The position numbers were made by a program, and so were the translations under genes. The notes under the pieces were generated by a model. That model saw nothing but the letters and a program-made list of their open reading frames with translations. It had not been told where the DNA came from and searched no databases. From an uncultured Peptococcaceae bacterium (lineage in GTDB: Bacteria > Bacillota > Desulfotomaculia > Desulfotomaculales > Desulfocucumaceae): DNA of 8,099 bases. Each line of letters begins with the position of its first letter. Within the stretch, counting starts at the first letter, position 1. Positions 1 to 6,606 of this stretch are shown here, in pieces. The stretch spans positions 1-8,099 of the forward strand of contig CATZDY010000118.1 of assembly GCA_958417755.1 (NCBI GenBank). Direction: 5' to 3'.

Positions 1-30
1 ATCTTTTGGGTAAAATAGACAAGCCTAAAT

Positions 31-59
31 ACCTTAAATAAATATTTTTTATTTGGGGT
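31..59 (+). other. AT-rich stem-loop upstream of the two-component operon
   Basis: Bases 31-42 can pair with 48-59 across a 5-base loop, giving 12 consecutive pairs if two G-U wobbles (34/56 and 35/55) are allowed. The wobbles are legal only in plus-strand RNA. No T-run follows, so it is not a classical terminator. It could be the end of an upstream transcript or part of the 5' leader of the response-regulator mRNA. I found no convincing -35/-10 pair between here and the gene at 141. The half-site-like words TTACA (62-66), TAACA (80-84) and TGTAA (94-98) occur in between, but not at the 4-base spacing of a BceR-type site. Confidence 0.3.
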
Positions 60-140
60 TATTACAAATCGGATTGATCTAACAATGTAGTTCTGTAAGC
101 TAATGTAGTCATTATTGAAGCGTAGAGGTGAAGAGATGAG

Positions 141-815
141 ATGAAAATTCTTTTGGTGGAGGATGATAAGAGTATTGCCATGGGCCTGGAATATTCTTTA
201 CAACAGGAGGGCTATGAAACCATATTGTGTTATGATATTCAATCCGACCGTCAGGTTATCCTTACAGATATTGGTTTTGCCATTTTGGATTTGATATTAC
301 CTGATGGTCATGGATATGAATTATGCCGGGAAATAAAAGCAAAGTATGATATTCCTGTCCTTTTTTTAAGTGCTTGTGACGAAGAAGTCAATGTGGTGAT
401 GGGACTTGATATGGGGGCAGATGATTATATTACCAAGCCCTTTCGCATTCGTGAATTGTTATCCCGTATTCGTACAGTTTTGCGGCGGTATGACAAAAGC
501 AAAAGTAACCAAAATATATTTCATTTAGGCAATGTAACTATTAATATAACAGAAGGAAAGATTCATAAAAATGGCAAAGAAATTATGCTAACAGCCTTAG
601 AATATCGGTTACTATTAACCTTTTTGGTTAATATAGGACAGGTCCTAACCCGTACCCAGCTACTGGAAAGCATTTGGGATGTTGCAGGTGATTTTGTCAA
701 TGACAGTACCTTAACCGTATATATCAAACGACTTAGGGATAAATTGGAAGACGATTCCCAGAATCCTCAGATCATTCAAACCATAAGAGGACTGGGCTAT
801 AAAATAGGAGATTAG
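141..815 (+). CDS. OmpR/PhoB-family response regulator (BceR-like)
   Basis: This 224-residue protein is a cytoplasmic transcription factor activated by phosphorylation from the kinase encoded next to it. The receiver domain is residues 1-115. It shows the acidic pocket E7-D8-D9, phosphoacceptor D50 in ILDLILPD, the switch serine S77, Y96 and the conserved lysine K99 in DDYITKP. A winged-helix DNA-binding domain (about 128-223) follows, ending in the typical TVYIKRLRDKLE and TIRGLGYKI motifs. The length is normal for the family and all catalytic residues are present. AGAGGTG at 124-130 lies 10 bases before the ATG. The stop codon is one base from the kinase start, so the two are cotranscribed. 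A TNACA-N4-TGTAA match before the ABC genes is its likely target. The family is certain. The BceR-like role is inferred from the kinase type and context. Confidence 0.95.
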   Translation: MKILLVEDDKSIAMGLEYSLQQEGYETILCYDIQSDRQVILTDIGFAILDLILPDGHGYELCREIKAKYDIPVLFLSACDEEVNVVMGLDMGADDYITKPFRIRELLSRIRTVLRRYDKSKSNQNIFHLGNVTINITEGKIHKNGKEIMLTALEYRLLLTFLVNIGQVLTRTQLLESIWDVAGDFVNDSTLTVYIKRLRDKLEDDSQNPQIIQTIRGLGYKIGD

Positions 816-816
816 C

Positions 817-1818
817 ATGTGGCATAATAGAGAAATCCAACGGGTTAGTATTGTATTGGTGGTACTCATCATTTGCTTTACGGTTTATGGCATAAGGTTG
901 CACCCTTGGGCAGGTCTGGTAACACTGGGGTCTGGTATTTGTTTGAGCATTGTTTTTTTTATTTTTACTGCTTGGCGCTATCAGATAATAAAGAATTTAT
1001 CTCAAAAATTAGAGAAAATTTGTGCTGGCAACTATTCTTTGGATATTCGTGATAATCAAGAAGGGGAATTGAGTATTTTAAAAAATGATATTTATAAAGT
1101 AACCATCATGTTAACGGAACAAGGAAAGCAATTAGAAAAGGATAAAAAGGGATTGGCTGATGCCCTTTCTGATATTTCCCACCAGTTAAAAACCCCTCTT
1201 ACATCCATGATGATGATGACTGAACTATTGAGCACAGATCATCTTGAACCAGAAAAACGAAAAGAGTTTACAAAACAAATACAAATGCAATTGGAACGAA
1301 TTGAATGGTTGGTGACTTCGCTTCTAAAACTATCCAAGATCGATGCTGGCGCCATTGTATTTAAACAAGAACAGGTTGCTGTTGCAGTGTTGCTAAAACA
1401 GGTGATAAGCCCTTTTTTGATTCCCATGGAGCTGAAGAATCAAAGTTTGAAAGTGTCTGGGGAAGAGGAAACTTATTTTACAGGGGACTTTCATTGGACC
1501 TATGAAGCACTAACCAATGTATTAAAGAATTGCATAGAACATACGCCTGATGGTGGACAAATTAAGATTTGGTATGGAAATAATCCTATTTATACCATGA
1601 TTTGCATTCAGGATAATGGTTTAGGTATTGCTAAGGCGGATCTTCCTTATATTTTTCAACGTTTTTATAAAGGAAAAAATAGCAATCCAGATAGTGTGGG
1701 CATTGGTCTTGCCATGTCGAAATCAATTGTACAAGCACAACGAGGAGATATTACAGTGAAAAGCTTTCCTGGTCAAGGTAGCTGTTTTACTATTAAATTT
1801 TATAAACAAACAGTGTAA
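817..1818 (+). CDS. Intramembrane-sensing sensor histidine kinase (BceS-like)
   Basis: This 333-residue membrane kinase should phosphorylate the regulator just upstream. Two membrane helices (about 9-25 and 32-53) are joined by only about six residues, so there is no real extracellular sensor domain. That is the hallmark of BceS-type kinases, which read the state of a partner ABC transporter. A linker (54-110) leads to the H-box SDISHQLKTPLTS, with phospho-acceptor H122. Next come the N-box around N238 (NVLKNCIEH), the G1 box DNGLGIA (266-272), the F-box region YIFQRFYKG and the G2 box GIGLAMSKSIV (295-305), a complete HATPase_c domain. AGGAG at 806-810, inside the end of the regulator gene, is spaced 6 bases from the ATG. 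A run of four ATG codons (1207-1218) encodes MMMM just after the H-box. The ligand cannot be read from the sequence. Confidence 0.93.
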   Translation: MWHNREIQRVSIVLVVLIICFTVYGIRLHPWAGLVTLGSGICLSIVFFIFTAWRYQIIKNLSQKLEKICAGNYSLDIRDNQEGELSILKNDIYKVTIMLTEQGKQLEKDKKGLADALSDISHQLKTPLTSMMMMTELLSTDHLEPEKRKEFTKQIQMQLERIEWLVTSLLKLSKIDAGAIVFKQEQVAVAVLLKQVISPFLIPMELKNQSLKVSGEEETYFTGDFHWTYEALTNVLKNCIEHTPDGGQIKIWYGNNPIYTMICIQDNGLGIAKADLPYIFQRFYKGKNSNPDSVGIGLAMSKSIVQAQRGDITVKSFPGQGSCFTIKFYKQTV

Positions 1819-1927
1819 AATCCTAAATCCGTGTATCCCTCTGTTCAAATCCCATCATAGAAAGATGTTAGATTTAATTTGCTATTTTGAAATTCATTGC
1901 TCATTGATTTGCTGGATAAAAATTTTT

Positions 1928-1952
1928 AGCCTTTCAAGGCTTTTCTTTTTTT
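1928..1952 (+). terminator. Intrinsic terminator after the two-component pair
   Basis: AGCCTT (1928-1933) and AAGGCT (1936-1941) are perfectly complementary. In practice this is a 5-bp stem with a 4-base loop, followed at once by TTTCTTTTTTT (1942-1952). It lies 110 bases after the kinase stop and directly before the putative regulator-binding site. It therefore divides the four-gene cluster into two transcription units, a regulatory pair and an inducible transporter pair. The stem is short, so some read-through is likely. Confidence 0.65.
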
Positions 1953-1954
1953 AA

Positions 1955-1968
1955 TAACAAAACTGTAA
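1955..1968 (+). promoter_or_regulatory. Putative BceR-type operator (TNACA-N4-TGTAA)
   Basis: TAACA (1955-1959), four bases AAAC, then TGTAA (1964-1968) match exactly the inverted-repeat consensus I recall for BceR-like regulators, TNACA-N4-TGTAA. It begins three bases after the terminator T-run and ends 71 bases before the ATPase start codon, where an activator site would be expected. No copy with this spacing was seen upstream of the regulator gene itself. The match is seen in the sequence. Binding by the neighbouring regulator is inferred. Confidence 0.6.
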
Positions 1969-2005
1969 TAAAAAGAGTCATGGATGTGTTATCTTGGGCC
2001 GATAG

Positions 2006-2011
2006 TATAAA
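2006..2011 (+). promoter_or_regulatory. Candidate -10 element of the ABC transporter promoter
   Basis: TATAAA at 2006-2011 is the best -10-like hexamer between the putative operator and the ATPase gene. The position 17 bases upstream (1983-1988, GATGTG) is a poor -35. That is typical of promoters that need an activator, and the operator centre lies about 55 bases upstream of the expected start site. Transcription would begin near 2018, downstream of the in-frame ATG at 1980, which supports the start codon chosen at 2040. Confidence 0.4.
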
Positions 2012-2039
2012 TGTAGGAAGTAAATCTTGGAGGTGCGGT

Positions 2040-2723
2040 ATGGAAATCTTAGTCATCGACCATTTGTCAAAAGTATATGGCAGCGGAGAAACAGCTGTCC
2101 GGGCCCTGGATGATGTATCTTTTTCAGTACAAAAGGGAGAATTTATCGCCATCATTGGTCCTTCTGGCTCTGGTAAATCCACCTTATTGCATATTCTTGG
2201 TGGTGTGGACATGCCAACCAGTGGTAAAGTTTTTGTTGATCATACAGATATGTATGCGTTGAATGAAACCCAGCTGGCTATCTTTCGACGGAGACAAATC
2301 GGGCTGATTTACCAATTTTACAATCTAATCCCTGTTCTTAATGTGGAGGAAAATATCACTTTGCCTTTGTTATTAGACCATAAAAAGGTGGAGAAAAGCC
2401 AACTTACAAAGATATTAAAATTATTGAATTTGGAAGACAGATTAACCCATTTGCCAAATCAGCTTTCTGGTGGTCAGCAACAGCGGGTTAGCATTGGCCG
2501 GGCCTTGATCAATAATCCAGCCATTGTATTGGCGGATGAACCTACAGGAAATTTAGATAGCAAGAACAGCCAAGAAATTATAGATTTATTGAAAATGTTT
2601 AACAAAACTTATCAGCAAACCTTATTGGTTATTACCCATGATGAACGCATTGCCTTACAAGCTGATCGCATTATAACCATTGAGGATGGCAGAATCACAG
2701 GGGATGAGGTGTCCTGTTCATGA
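2040..2723 (+). CDS. ABC transporter ATP-binding protein (MacB/BceA type)
   Basis: This 227-residue ATPase subunit powers the permease encoded directly downstream. Visible motifs are Walker A GPSGSGKST (40-48), a Q-loop around Q92 (YQFYNL), the signature LSGGQQQ (142-148), Walker B IVLADEP with catalytic E167 (162-168), the D-loop NLDS and the H-loop H200 (VITHDE). Length and motifs fit the MacB/LolD/BceA class that works with FtsX-type permeases. I chose 2040 rather than the in-frame ATG at 1980. GGAGG (2029-2033) is 6 bases from 2040, residue 2 onward matches the normal family N-terminus, and the predicted transcript starts after 1980. The stop overlaps the next start as ATGA, so the two subunits are probably translationally coupled. 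Confidence 0.95.
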   Translation: MEILVIDHLSKVYGSGETAVRALDDVSFSVQKGEFIAIIGPSGSGKSTLLHILGGVDMPTSGKVFVDHTDMYALNETQLAIFRRRQIGLIYQFYNLIPVLNVEENITLPLLLDHKKVEKSQLTKILKLLNLEDRLTHLPNQLSGGQQQRVSIGRALINNPAIVLADEPTGNLDSKNSQEIIDLLKMFNKTYQQTLLVITHDERIALQADRIITIEDGRITGDEVSCS

Positions 2724-5371
2724 ATATTGTGCAGACCCTTACTTTGCGTCATTTAAAACAAAATAAACGTAGAACCTTGGTTACCATCATTGGAGTTATT
2801 ATTTCCGTGGCCATGATTACTGCTGTGGCCACATTGGGCTTATCCTTCATGGATTTAATGCAACGAGCTATCATTGCCTCAGAGGGTGAATGGCAGGTGC
2901 GGTTTACCGATGTCAATGCTGCTCAAATCAAAAGCATCAAGCAAAATGCCAATACCAAGGACATATTTTTATATCAAGATTTGGGCTATGCCTTATTAGA
3001 AGAAAGTGAGAATATAGAAAAACCATACCTATTTATTCAAGCTTTAGATAACAGGGGATTTACGGAAAAACACGTTCAGTTGACCAGCGGTCGATTGCCG
3101 CAAAATAGAAATGAAATCATTGTATCAGATGCAATTGAGCAAAATGGTGGGGTGCAATACCGCATTGGAGATGTGGTGACATACCCCATAGGACATCGTC
3201 AATTGATCCACCAGGATAGTGCGAGTTCTTCAAATGATAATGAACCATTGGGACAAAACACTTCCTATCAGAATGTAGGAAATGGGATAAACAGGGAAGT
3301 ATGGGTACCAGAAAAAAACATGACCTTTACTGTGGTGGGTACTTTTGCTCGTCCTGACTTTGAGTTCCCTTGGGCAGCTGGTTACACAGTGCTCACCAGT
3401 TTATCCGGTGATAACATTCCGAAGGATGAAAAGGGCACAATAGCTATCACTGTAAACAAATTAAACCGCAGCCTTTATACATCTTGTTATGAATTGGCTG
3501 GGCAACTTGATATTCCCAGAGATAGAGTGGAATTTCATGAAAATCTTTTGCGTTGGTACGGAATTATTCATGATGACGAAATCAATAAAACCCTTTATGG
3601 ATTTATAGGTATATTATTGATTATCATTGTTCTGGGCTCCATAACTCTCATTTATAATGCCTTTTCTATTTCTGTTGCTGAACGTTCTCGGCATTTGGGA
3701 ATGCTTTCTAGTGTTGGGGCTACAAAAATCCAAAAACGAAATTCCGTTTTTTTTGAAGGTGCTGTAATAGCCCTCATTAGTGTTCCCTTGGGTATTTTGG
3801 CTGGCCTCGCAGGGATAAGCATAACCTTTTTATTGGTCAATCCTTTGGTGGTGAATAGCCTTGTGGCCAATGATATTGGTGGTTTTCGCCTGGTTATATC
3901 TCATTTGTCTTTGGTTGGGGCTATATGCTTGTCGTGTATTACGATTTTTGTTTCCACTTGGATTCCTGCCCGTCGAGCAAGCAAAGCTTCTGCCATTGAT
4001 GCCATACGACAGGCAAAGGATGTGAAACTTACCCGCAGGGTTGTGAAAACATCTCGCTTTACCCGCAAGTTATTTGGCATTGAAGGTGAATTAGGGCTTA
4101 AGAATATCAAGCGAAACCGGGGTCGTTATTATGCCATTGTATTGTCCTTGGCTGTAAGTGTGGTGTTGTTTCTAGGGGTATCTGCTTTTTCCCTTTATAT
4201 GAATCAGTCTGTGGAAATGGCATCTGATGGTATTCGTTATGATGTGATAGCCACTTTTTCACAAATATGTGGCAGCGAAGAATCTTTTGATGCTGCCCTT
4301 GATTCTATAGGACATCTGGAACAAGCAGCTCATATTAAAGAAAAAAGCTTACTCACTTCCCTAGATTTTGAAACCATTCTTCAACCCCAGCAAGTTCCAA
4401 AATATTACCGAGATTTAGGGCTTGATGAGGGAGAACAGGGCTCACATTGCAAAGTATATTTATATGGAATGGATGCACAAACCTTACAGAAATATGCTGA
4501 AGAGGTGGGGGTTGAGCCAACCCTTTTTCTGGATCCCCAGCAACAAGCTTGTATTATCATCAATGAAGTGAATTATAGAAGCAATGGAGGAAAGACCTAT
4601 GTCCAAACTGAGGCGCTTCATGCCAAAGTCGGGGATATCCTGCCTGCGCTTGCTAAAGATGAAACAGGAAAGCAGCTTCCTATGCCGGAAATTTCCATAG
4701 CCGGATTAACCAAAACAGTACCAGCAGGGATTATAAATCGAGGGACATCAGGAGTTATCATTGGGATTACTTCCCAAGAAACAATGCGTAAATATGCAAA
4801 ACTGGTACAAAATCAAAGTATTCAATTTGATTTGATTATGACCAGTGATAATCCCTTAGCCTTGCAAGATGAATTAAACAAAATTCGTGACAATATGAAA
4901 GGCAATGGGGATTTCTATATTATGAATCTATACCAAGCCCACCAACAGCAAAATCAGTTGACAATTTTGGTCAAAGTATTTACTTATGGTTTTGTTATTT
5001 TGATTATGGCTATTTGTGTGGCCAATATCTTTAATACTATTTCCACTGGTATTGCTTTGCGACGTAGAGAATTCGCCATGCTAAAGTCAGTGGGCATGAC
5101 ACCAGAAAGTTTTCACCGTATGATTGCTTATGAAAGTATTTTTTACGGCTTAAAAGCTTTATTGTATGGATTGCCTTTGGGCATTGGGCTGATGTGGCTC
5201 ATGTATCGTGCTTTGGGAAGTAACTTTGCCTTTTCGTTTTCTCTGCCATGGATAAATATTGCTTTTATGATCATTGTGGTCTTTGCCATTGTCAGTATAA
5301 CCATGGTATATGCTTTTCATAGAACAAAGAATGAAAATATTGTAGAAGTATTAAAACAAGAAAATATCTAA
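2720..5371 (+). CDS. ABC transporter permease, duplicated FtsX/MacB-like architecture
   Basis: This 883-residue membrane protein has eight apparent helices arranged as a tandem duplication. The first half has TM1 (about 19-41), a large ectodomain (42-290) and helices near 293-313, 346-374 and 395-414. The second half repeats this with a helix at 469-493, a second ectodomain (494-748) and helices near 750-775, 804-830 and 843-867. The FtsX-type cytoplasmic signature appears once per half (SVAERSRHLGMLSSVGAT at 318-335 and IALRRREFAMLKSVGMT at 778-794). A Ser/Asn-rich stretch (about 166-189) interrupts the first ectodomain. GAGGTG at 2706-2711 is the likely SD. Such proteins usually work by mechanotransmission, moving or dislodging lipophilic or peptide ligands outside the membrane. 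The neighbouring kinase suggests an antimicrobial-peptide sensing or resistance role, but the substrate is unknown. It differs from classic BceB (about 650 residues, 10 helices, one ectodomain). Confidence 0.92.
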   Translation: MNIVQTLTLRHLKQNKRRTLVTIIGVIISVAMITAVATLGLSFMDLMQRAIIASEGEWQVRFTDVNAAQIKSIKQNANTKDIFLYQDLGYALLEESENIEKPYLFIQALDNRGFTEKHVQLTSGRLPQNRNEIIVSDAIEQNGGVQYRIGDVVTYPIGHRQLIHQDSASSSNDNEPLGQNTSYQNVGNGINREVWVPEKNMTFTVVGTFARPDFEFPWAAGYTVLTSLSGDNIPKDEKGTIAITVNKLNRSLYTSCYELAGQLDIPRDRVEFHENLLRWYGIIHDDEINKTLYGFIGILLIIIVLGSITLIYNAFSISVAERSRHLGMLSSVGATKIQKRNSVFFEGAVIALISVPLGILAGLAGISITFLLVNPLVVNSLVANDIGGFRLVISHLSLVGAICLSCITIFVSTWIPARRASKASAIDAIRQAKDVKLTRRVVKTSRFTRKLFGIEGELGLKNIKRNRGRYYAIVLSLAVSVVLFLGVSAFSLYMNQSVEMASDGIRYDVIATFSQICGSEESFDAALDSIGHLEQAAHIKEKSLLTSLDFETILQPQQVPKYYRDLGLDEGEQGSHCKVYLYGMDAQTLQKYAEEVGVEPTLFLDPQQQACIIINEVNYRSNGGKTYVQTEALHAKVGDILPALAKDETGKQLPMPEISIAGLTKTVPAGIINRGTSGVIIGITSQETMRKYAKLVQNQSIQFDLIMTSDNPLALQDELNKIRDNMKGNGDFYIMNLYQAHQQQNQLTILVKVFTYGFVILIMAICVANIFNTISTGIALRRREFAMLKSVGMTPESFHRMIAYESIFYGLKALLYGLPLGIGLMWLMYRALGSNFAFSFSLPWINIAFMIIVVFAIVSITMVYAFHRTKNENIVEVLKQENI

Positions 5372-5375
5372 TTTA

Positions 5376-5415
5376 TTATCAAAAGCAACCAAATCAATTT
5401 GGCAGCTTTTGATAA
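5376..5415 (+). terminator. Long two-part hairpin at the end of the transporter operon
   Basis: Four bases after the permease stop, TTATCAAAAGC (5376-5386) pairs perfectly with 5405-5415 (11 bp). After a 2x2 internal loop, CCAAAT (5389-5394) pairs with ATTTGG (5397-5402). The position is right for an operon terminator, but no T-run follows on either strand. It may be a non-canonical terminator or a 3' stabilising structure. This is the only strong hairpin between the permease and the convergent acetyltransferase unit's own terminator. Confidence 0.45.
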
Positions 5416-5641
5416 ATGCAGAGCATGATGCCTTACTGTTTTAACATATTTTTAAAGGTTTTAAGCTTCAGTCCAAAGCTCAGCAATAGATTGGTTTTTT
5501 ATTTCAGGTGCTTTCACTATCTTTTAAACTTGCTTGCACCCTGCTGGGATGTTTCTGTTATGTAGTTATGCTTTCCCAACCGGTTAGGGATAAGACAAAA
5601 GTAAATATTTGCATGGGCAGCTTCCTTAAACCGCTATACTG

Positions 5642-5694
5642 TGAAAAAAGATAAAAAATATACAGGCTGACTTACGATTTATTCAGCCGTATAT
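5642..5694 (-). terminator. Intrinsic terminator of the acetyltransferase transcript
   Basis: Read on the minus strand, ATATAC-GGCTGA (5694-5683) pairs with TCAGCC-T-GTATAT (5670-5658). This gives 12 bp with one bulged base and a 12-base loop. A T-rich tail, TTTTTATCTTTTTTCA (5657-5642), follows at once. The tail exists only in this orientation, so it serves transcription coming from the Vat-like gene, whose stop is about 215 bases upstream. Confidence 0.7.
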
Positions 5695-5709
5695 TGACGA
5701 TAATCCTAC

Positions 5710-5738
5710 AGGCTGCTCACAATGATATTGAGCAGCCT
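5710..5738. other. Strong hairpin in the 3' untranslated region of the acetyltransferase transcript
   Basis: AGGCTGCTCA (5710-5719) and TGAGCAGCCT (5729-5738) form a perfect 10-bp GC-rich stem with a 9-base loop. The loop bases can extend the pairing if two bases are bulged. No T-run adjoins it on the minus strand. Plus-strand RNA has only TTTGGG before an A5T5 run. Placed just before the U-tract terminator on the minus-strand transcript, it may protect the 3' end, or be an older terminator. Confidence 0.5.
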
Positions 5739-5910
5739 TTGGGAAAAATTTTTATTTAAGGTTGAACTTAAAAGGAGATAATTCCCCGTTGCCTTACACT
5801 ACCCTTTTATTAGGCCCCGTCATATTGTTGTCGTATAAGTACTTTAGGCTCAAACAATCTATATTTTTCTTATAAAAGTCATGTAAATCAATAAAGCATA
5901 CTGGATTCTC

Positions 5911-6564
5911 CTAGGAATTTAAATTAAAGTATAACTTCTCTATTGCAGAAAGATTTCCGGATTGAATATAGGGTATTGCTTTTGCAATTTTATCCGTTGG
6001 CCAATTCCACCATTGTAATTTTAATAGTCTGGCCACAACATCATCTGAAAAACGTTTTCGTATTATTTTAGCTGGAATTCCACCAACAATTGCATAGGGC
6101 GGAACATCCTTTGTAACAACTGCCCGCGTCCCTATGATTGAACCATCTCCAATCGTTACTCCGGATAAAATTACCGCTTCATAGCCAATCCATACATCAT
6201 TTCCAATTACGATATCTCCTCTGTTATCCCATGATTCTGTGGTTTTCATTTCATGTCCCCAGCCATCAAACAATGGAAAGGTATAATTGGATAGAGAATG
6301 TAGAGTATGATTAGCACTGTTCATAAGAAATTTAGCGCCACACGCAATGGCACAGAATTTTCCAATAATGAGCTGATCGTGATTTACTACAGGATAATGG
6401 TATAACACATTATTCTTTTGGAATTCTTTTGGGTCATTACAAAAATCGTTATAAATACTGTATTCCCCAATTTTAATACTTGAATTAGTGATTATGTTTC
6501 GTAAATATATTGTTTGAGTGTCATTTTCTCTTGGATATATTTTATTTTTGTCTGGAATAGTCAT
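5911..6564 (-). CDS. Vat/CatB-family xenobiotic O-acetyltransferase (probable streptogramin A acetyltransferase)
   Basis: This 217-residue protein probably uses acetyl-CoA to acetylate a hydroxyl of an antibiotic in the cytoplasm. Group A streptogramins are most likely by resemblance to Vat, with chloramphenicol (CatB type) the alternative. Family marks in order are YHYP (55-58), IGKFCAI (67-73), MNSANH (81-86) with the expected catalytic histidine H86, an extended loop with FPLFDGWGHE (96-105), hexapeptide-repeat left-handed beta-helix turns such as GNDVWIG (121-127) and VTIGDGSIIG (136-145), GGIPAKIIRKRF (161-172) and the WWNWP motif (185-189). Length matches Vat proteins and no key residue is missing. 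GGGAG (6575-6571) is 6 bases before the ATG. The gene has its own promoter, an upstream leader ORF and an attenuator-like hairpin covering its start, so drug-inducible translation is likely. Substrate choice cannot be settled from sequence alone. Confidence 0.9.
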   Translation of the reverse strand: MTIPDKNKIYPRENDTQTIYLRNIITNSSIKIGEYSIYNDFCNDPKEFQKNNVLYHYPVVNHDQLIIGKFCAIACGAKFLMNSANHTLHSLSNYTFPLFDGWGHEMKTTESWDNRGDIVIGNDVWIGYEAVILSGVTIGDGSIIGTRAVVTKDVPPYAIVGGIPAKIIRKRFSDDVVARLLKLQWWNWPTDKIAKAIPYIQSGNLSAIEKLYFNLNS

Positions 6565-6606
6565 AAAAATCTCCCTTTTAATGTTTTAATAGGCTATTCC
6601 AGACAA
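6548..6606 (-). promoter_or_regulatory. Putative translational attenuator hairpin of the Vat-like gene
   Basis: On the minus-strand transcript, TTGTCTGGAATAG (6606-6594, leader codons 7-11) is the exact reverse complement of CTATTCCAGACAA (6560-6548, acetyltransferase codons 2-6), a 13-bp stem. Inside it CATTAAAA (6583-6576) pairs at 7 of 8 positions with TTTTTATG (6569-6562). This locks the start codon and leaves the SD in a 6-base loop (6575-6570). The two stems can stack across a 10/1 internal loop. This matches the layout of cat and erm attenuators, in which ribosome stalling on the leader melts the 5' arm. The pairing is seen directly. The mechanism is inferred. Confidence 0.75.

Larger units (their letters stand above)
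5416..5910. other. Gene-free intergenic stretch between convergent units
   Basis: No coding region in this stretch can be supported on either strand. It holds a perfect palindrome AACCGGTT (5578-5585) flanked by CCC and AGGG, a minus-strand terminator (5642-5694) and a strong hairpin (5710-5738). A 28-codon plus-strand ORF (5568-5654) and several stop-bounded minus-strand stretches of 20-38 codons exist, but none has a good SD or a recognised family. They may be traces of a decayed gene, or chance. Confidence 0.5.

Noticed and set aside
1980..2039. In-frame ATG at 1980 as the start of the ABC ATPase
   Set aside because: It has no good SD, it would add 20 residues foreign to the family, and it lies upstream of the likely transcription start. 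The ATG at 2040 has GGAGG at 6 bases.
5575..5589. Palindrome CCC-AACCGGTT-AGGG as a regulator site or recombination site
   Set aside because: A single copy with no adjacent promoter and no known motif match. Probably incidental.
5460..5640. Minus-strand peptide stretches that look protein-like (for example NIYFCLIPNRLGKHNY)
   Set aside because: They are in different frames, bounded by stops and without starts. No family was recognised, so a pseudogene call is not supportable without a database search.
5568..5654. 28-codon plus-strand ORF (begins MLSQPVRDKTK)
   Set aside because: No SD in front, no recognised family, and it runs into the hairpin/terminator region. Length is within chance for this composition.
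5766..5874. AAAAGGAGATAA followed by a TTG-start ORF of about 28 codons on the plus strand
   Set aside because: The SD-to-TTG spacing is too long (about 13 bases), and there is no promoter and no recognisable product.
5797..5910. In-frame open stretch after the acetyltransferase stop (minus strand, about 37 codons ending NKRVV)
   Set aside because: It could suggest read-through or an old C-terminal extension, but the protein already ends at normal Vat length and 37 open codons are not unusual by chance.
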